Assembly (NCBI GenBank): GCA_012961565.1
Contig: DTZC01000118.1
Span: forward strand, 1 to 8,176
Length of the DNA: 8,176 nucleotides
Direction: 5' to 3'
From: Dehalococcoidia bacterium
GTDB lineage: Bacteria > Chloroflexota > Dehalococcoidia > GIF9 > UBA5629
The stretch's first letter is position 1. Each line of letters starts with the position of its first letter. The position numbers were made by a program, and so were the translations under genes. Below the pieces are notes generated by a model. That model saw nothing but the letters and a program-made list of their open reading frames with translations, had not been told where the DNA came from and did not search any database. Below, piece after piece: positions 5,117 to 8,176 of this stretch.

Positions 5117-5929
5117 ATGCATAAAAAGTTAACAGGTATGATGGTGGCAGTGTTACTAACAGCAGGTTTGACCGTAGGTTGTGCGCCAGAAGCCGGGGGC
5201 ACGATTAATATCGCTGGCTCAACCTCGGTTCAGCCGGTATCGGAAAAACTAGCCAAAGCCTATATGGAGAGGCATCCCGAGGTGACCATCAATGTCGCTG
5301 GCGGTGGCTCCAGTGTCGGTGTCAAATCGGTAGCTGATGGCACTGCAGACATTGGCAACTGTTCTCGTGAGCTTAAGGCAAGCGAGAAAGAGAAGTGGCC
5401 AGAGCTTATACCCCATGTTATCGCCCGTGATGCCATCGTGGTCGTGGTTCACCCGACTAATAAAGTAGCCAACCTGACCACGGAGCAGATAAGGGGTATC
5501 TATGCCGGGGAAATTACTGACTGGGCTCAGGTAGGTGGTGACCCCGGCGCTATTGCTGTCATCTCCAGAGAAGAGGGTTCAGGGACGAGAAAGGTCTTTG
5601 AGAAGCTGATTATGGGCGACAAGAAGATTACCCTTGGTGCCATATTTCATATCAGCGCCGGCATGGTGAGGACAGCAGTGGCGGAGATGCCACTGGGGAT
5701 TGGCTATATCAGCTACCCATATCTTGACCCGTCAACCAAGGCTGTGGCTATAGACGGCGTGGCACCGACTCTGGAGAATCTTAAAGCCGGCAATTTCCCC
5801 CTGGTTCGCCCCCTTTTTAAGCTGACCAAGGGTGAGCCTGCCGGGTTAGTTAAAGATTTTCTTGACTTCTGTTTAAGCCCGGAGGGACAAAAAATTGTTG
5901 AGGACGAAGGTTTTATTCCTGTCAGATAA
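5117..5929 (+). CDS. pstS: Phosphate ABC transporter, substrate-binding lipoprotein PstS
   Basis: Extracytoplasmic phosphate receptor of 270 aa that delivers phosphate to PstC-PstA. The N-terminus has basic residues (HKK), a hydrophobic core and TVGC with C22 as the likely lipidated cysteine; Thr at -3 is less usual for a lipobox, so lipidation is probable but not certain. Phosphate-binding loops are visible: AGSTSVQP (33-40), AGGGSSVG (61-68), NCSRE (81-85) and SREEGSGTR (150-158). The C-terminal FLDFCLSPEGQKIVEDEGFIPV is typical of the family. The length fits the short PstS type of non-proteobacteria rather than the longer E. coli protein. AAAGGAG (5103-5109) sits 7 nt before the ATG. The 190-bp spacer after mgsA has no terminator, so it should be transcribed from the PhoB-controlled promoter. 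Confidence 0.95.
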   Translation: MHKKLTGMMVAVLLTAGLTVGCAPEAGGTINIAGSTSVQPVSEKLAKAYMERHPEVTINVAGGGSSVGVKSVADGTADIGNCSRELKASEKEKWPELIPHVIARDAIVVVVHPTNKVANLTTEQIRGIYAGEITDWAQVGGDPGAIAVISREEGSGTRKVFEKLIMGDKKITLGAIFHISAGMVRTAVAEMPLGIGYISYPYLDPSTKAVAIDGVAPTLENLKAGNFPLVRPLFKLTKGEPAGLVKDFLDFCLSPEGQKIVEDEGFIPVR

Positions 5930-5955
5930 GCCCATTTTCTCCTCCTTCCTTTGGA

Positions 5956-5982
5956 GGCTATGGGGGCACTGCCCCTATAGCC
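5956..5982 (+). other. Strong hairpin between pstS and pstC
   Basis: GGCTATGGGGGC (5956-5967) pairs with GCCCCTATAGCC (5971-5982) as a 12-bp stem with one G-U pair and an ACT loop. No T run follows (CTTCTAAT), so it is a poor intrinsic terminator. Its position, 26 nt after the pstS stop, suits a 3'-end stabiliser or partial terminator that yields more PstS than membrane subunits, as is common for binding-protein genes. An alternative stem, CCTCC (5941-5945) with GGAGG (5953-5957), shares two bases with it and would compete. Confidence 0.6.
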
Positions 5983-6014
5983 CTTCTAATCGCTAAACAG
6001 TAGGGAGAAGAAAA

Positions 6015-6869
6015 ATGTCTCGTTATTTTATCGACCGAGTTTCAAAATCTATGGTGCTTATCTGCGCCGCCATTTCCTTTTTGGTTCTGCTGCTCATTGC
6101 CACCTTCATCGCCAAAGAAGGTATGCCAGTATTTGGTGAAATCGGGCTGGGGCAGTTCCTGTTTGGTGGGGAGTGGCGTCCGGGGGACGGGCAGTTTGGT
6201 ATCCTGACCATGATTGTCGGCTCAATATGTGTCGCCATTGGTTCACTACTACTGGCAGTTCCGTTAGGGGTTGCTTGCGCCATCTTTCTTGCCGAGGTTG
6301 CTCCTCATCGCATTCGGGAAATCTTCCGGCCAGCGGTAGAGCTTTTAGTCGGTATTCCATCAGTAGTCTATGGGCTGGTGGGCATGGCAGCCCTGGTGCC
6401 GCTGGTGCGTGAGCTTGGCGGCACCGGCTTCAGCTTGCTGACGGCGGTAATTGTACTTACCGCTATGGTTCTGCCAACCATTATTAGCATCAGCGAGGAC
6501 AGTATTCGCAGCGTGCCTATCCAGTATAAAGAAGCGGCACTGGCTCTGGGTGCCAACCACTGGCAGACGATATGGCAAGTGCTGTTACCAGCTGCCCGCT
6601 CTGGCATTGTTGCCGCTGCCGTCCTGGGAATGGGTCGGGCAGTAGGCGAGACGATGGCGATGATTATGGTTATCGGCAACTCGCCAATCTTCCCTAATTC
6701 CCCCCTCGACTCAGTGCGGACACTGACCGGCAACATCGCCGTGGAGATAGCCTATGCCACCGGCATCCATGAGAATGCCTTGTTTGCTACCGGCGTGGTG
6801 CTGTTTGTTTTCATTATAGTCTTAAATAGCGTTGCTTTTCTGGCTCGCAAAAAGGAGATAAGCCAATGA
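6015..6869 (+). CDS. pstC: Phosphate ABC transporter permease PstC
   Basis: Inner-membrane permease of 284 aa that pairs with PstA to form the phosphate channel. Six hydrophobic segments are visible, at about 12-33, 63-93, 106-130, 140-160, 196-220 and 254-275. The EAA loop that contacts PstB reads EAALALGANHWQTIWQVLLP (173-192). RAVGETMAM (208-216) is a PstC hallmark. GGGAG (6003-6007) lies 7 nt before the ATG. Its end overlaps pstA by 4 bp (ATGA), which implies translational coupling. PstC rather than PstA is assigned from the operon order and the GRAVGETMA sequence. Confidence 0.95.
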   Translation: MSRYFIDRVSKSMVLICAAISFLVLLLIATFIAKEGMPVFGEIGLGQFLFGGEWRPGDGQFGILTMIVGSICVAIGSLLLAVPLGVACAIFLAEVAPHRIREIFRPAVELLVGIPSVVYGLVGMAALVPLVRELGGTGFSLLTAVIVLTAMVLPTIISISEDSIRSVPIQYKEAALALGANHWQTIWQVLLPAARSGIVAAAVLGMGRAVGETMAMIMVIGNSPIFPNSPLDSVRTLTGNIAVEIAYATGIHENALFATGVVLFVFIIVLNSVAFLARKKEISQ

Positions 6870-7714
6870 GACTGTCACCTAAATTGACACAGAGGTTTGC
6901 CTGGGGAGTGACCTGGGTAACTGGTGTTTCCACCGTGCTTATTCTGCTGGTTATTGTTGGCTATGTCGTGGCGAAAGGGATAGCCGTGATTGACCCCGAA
7001 TTCCTGCTTACCCCACCTGAGGGCGGGCTGACTGCCGAGGGTGGTATCTCAACAGCAATTGTTTCTACCATTTACCTTGTAGGTATTACCCTGATTGTCC
7101 TCACCCCTCTGGGACTCGGGGCGGCTATTTACCTCGCCGAGTATGCCCCGGCTAACTGGTTAACTCGCCTTATTCGGTATGGTATTGAACTCCTGGCTGG
7201 GGTGCCCTCCATTGTCTTTGGTTTATTTGGCTTTCTCGTCTTTGTCCGCATGCTCGGTTTTGGCTTCTCCATCCTCGCCGGGGCACTGACCTTGGTCTGC
7301 TTATTGCTGCCGTTTATTATCCGCGCTTCAGAGGAAGCGATGAGAATGGTGCCCCAATCATACCGGGAAGCGGCGCTGTCCTTAGGCGCCACCAAATGGC
7401 AAACAGTAAGGCATGTGATTTTGCCTGCCGCCTTGCCCGGGATTGTCACCGGCATCATCCTGTGCATTGGTGGTGCCGTAGCCGAGTCGGCACCACTCTT
7501 TGTTACCATGGGTGGTAGTCACCTTATGCCAACATCACTGTTTGACCAGGGGCGGCCGCTATCCCTGCATGTGTTTTATATCGCCATGGAGACCAGAGCC
7601 TTCGATGTGGCTATGGGCACAGCAGTTGTGCTCATTGTGATAATCCTTGCCATTAACGGCATTACCAAGTGGCTTTCACGGCGCTTTCAAGCTAAAATGA
7701 GCGGAGGAGCTTAG
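6866..7714 (+). CDS. pstA: Phosphate ABC transporter permease PstA
   Basis: Second permease subunit, 282 aa, with the same six-segment plan (first at about 16-37, last at about 248-266). The EAA loop reads [20 protein letters not shown] (168-187). [11 protein letters not shown] (202-212) is the PstA counterpart of the PstC GRAVGETMA motif, and [20 protein letters not shown] (216-235) with the following YIAMET is typical of PstA. The start ATG overlaps the pstC stop, with AAGGAGAT (6852-6859) inside pstC as its ribosome-binding site. pstB starts 2 bp after its stop. Confidence 0.95.
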   Translation: MRLSPKLTQRFAWGVTWVTGVSTVLILLVIVGYVVAKGIAVIDPEFLLTPPEGGLTAEGGISTAIVSTIYLVGITLIVLTPLGLGAAIYLAEYAPANWLTRLIRYGIELLAGVPSIVFGLFGFLVFVRMLGFGFSILAGALTLVCLLLPFIIRASEEAMRMVPQSYREAALSLGATKWQTVRHVILPAALPGIVTGIILCIGGAVAESAPLFVTMGGSHLMPTSLFDQGRPLSLHVFYIAMETRAFDVAMGTAVVLIVIILAINGITKWLSRRFQAKMSGGA

Positions 7715-7716
7715 AA

Positions 7717-8176
7717 ATGGACCCCAAAATACAGATTAAAGAGCTTAATTTCTACTATGGAAAGTCGCAAGCTCTTAAAGGGGTCACCCTGAATATCAGA
7801 GAGCGCCAGATTACGGCTTTCATCGGACCATCGGGCTGTGGTAAGACTACCTTTCTGCGGCTTTTGAACCGCATGAATGATATAGTTCCACATACTCGCC
7901 TAGAGGGTGAGGTGCTTCTGGACGGGATGAACATCTATGAGCCTGAGGTCGATGTCGTTGAGCTAAGGAAGAGAGTGGGCATGGTATTCCAGCTGCCTAA
8001 CCCCTTCCCTAAGTCCATATATGATAATGTTGCCTTTGGTCCCCGGGTGCTGGGGCTGAATCACCGGGCAAGGCTTGATGAGATAGTAGAGAAGAGCCTC
8101 AGGGCAGCTGCACTGTGGGATGAGGTCAAAGATGACTTGAAAAAGTCAGGACTGGCTCTTTCCGGCGGACAGCAGC
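7717..8176 (+). CDS. pstB: Phosphate ABC transporter ATPase PstB (partial, cut by right edge)
   Basis: The N-terminal 153 residues of the ATPase that powers PstC-PstA. Visible parts: Walker A GPSGCGKT (37-44), RMND (52-55), Q-loop Q92 in the PstB-specific [20 protein letters not shown] (91-110), and the ABC signature LSGGQQ (148-153), where the window ends. Walker B and the H-loop lie outside; the usual length is about 250 aa. GGAGGAG (7703-7709) lies 7 nt before the ATG. phoU commonly follows pstB and may do so here, but that is not visible. Confidence 0.96.
   Translation, partial: MDPKIQIKELNFYYGKSQALKGVTLNIRERQITAFIGPSGCGKTTFLRLLNRMNDIVPHTRLEGEVLLDGMNIYEPEVDVVELRKRVGMVFQLPNPFPKSIYDNVAFGPRVLGLNHRARLDEIVEKSLRAAALWDEVKDDLKKSGLALSGGQQ

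Noticed and set aside
1..8176. CRISPR array, insertion sequence, tRNA or rRNA
   Set aside because: No spaced long repeats, transposase, terminal inverted repeats or recognisable structural RNA sequence was seen on either strand.

Overview
The window is a bacterial phosphate-starvation (Pho) locus. Seven of its nine substantial genes form one rightward block: a PhoB-type response regulator, the PhoR sensor kinase, a methylglyoxal synthase (mgsA), and the high-affinity phosphate ABC transporter genes pstS, pstC, pstA and pstB. pstB is cut by the right edge. To the left, a PIF1-family DNA helicase with a C-terminal WYL domain lies on the minus strand and diverges from phoB. The first 97 bases are the tail of a rightward receiver-domain gene that converges on the helicase. 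PstS looks like a short lipoprotein and PhoR has a large extracytoplasmic domain. Together with moderate base composition and the order phoB-phoR-mgsA-pstSCAB, this suggests a non-proteobacterial lineage. Chloroflexota (Dehalococcoidia-like) is my best guess, held with low confidence because no phylogenetic marker is present.

Layout: 1-97 receiver-domain tail (+); 112-1692 helicase (-); 1693-1905 leader and divergent promoter region; 1906-2614 phoB (+), interrupted by one extra G in a G5 run at 2191-2195; 2617-4365 phoR (+); 4361-4456 control region; 4484-4927 mgsA (+); 4928-5116 spacer with a possible small ORF and a second strong ribosome-binding site; 5117-5929 pstS (+); 5930-6014 spacer with a 12-bp hairpin; 6015-6869 pstC, 6866-7714 pstA and 7717-8176 partial pstB (+).

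How the genes work together: PhoR should sense phosphate limitation, probably through the Pst complex, and phosphorylate PhoB. PhoB would then bind the array of five CTTAA(C/A)-type boxes, spaced exactly 11 bp apart, that runs from the phoR stop codon to the -35 region of a promoter before mgsA. That promoter would drive mgsA and pstSCAB as one operon. MgsA releases inorganic phosphate from dihydroxyacetone phosphate while PstSCAB imports it, so the operon would combine internal release with external uptake of phosphate.

The points most worth a second look are the five-box array with an inverted copy of the same 11-mer past the start site, mgsA as the first gene of this unit, and the phoB frameshift. 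I found no wholly new system, CRISPR array, mobile element or RNA gene.
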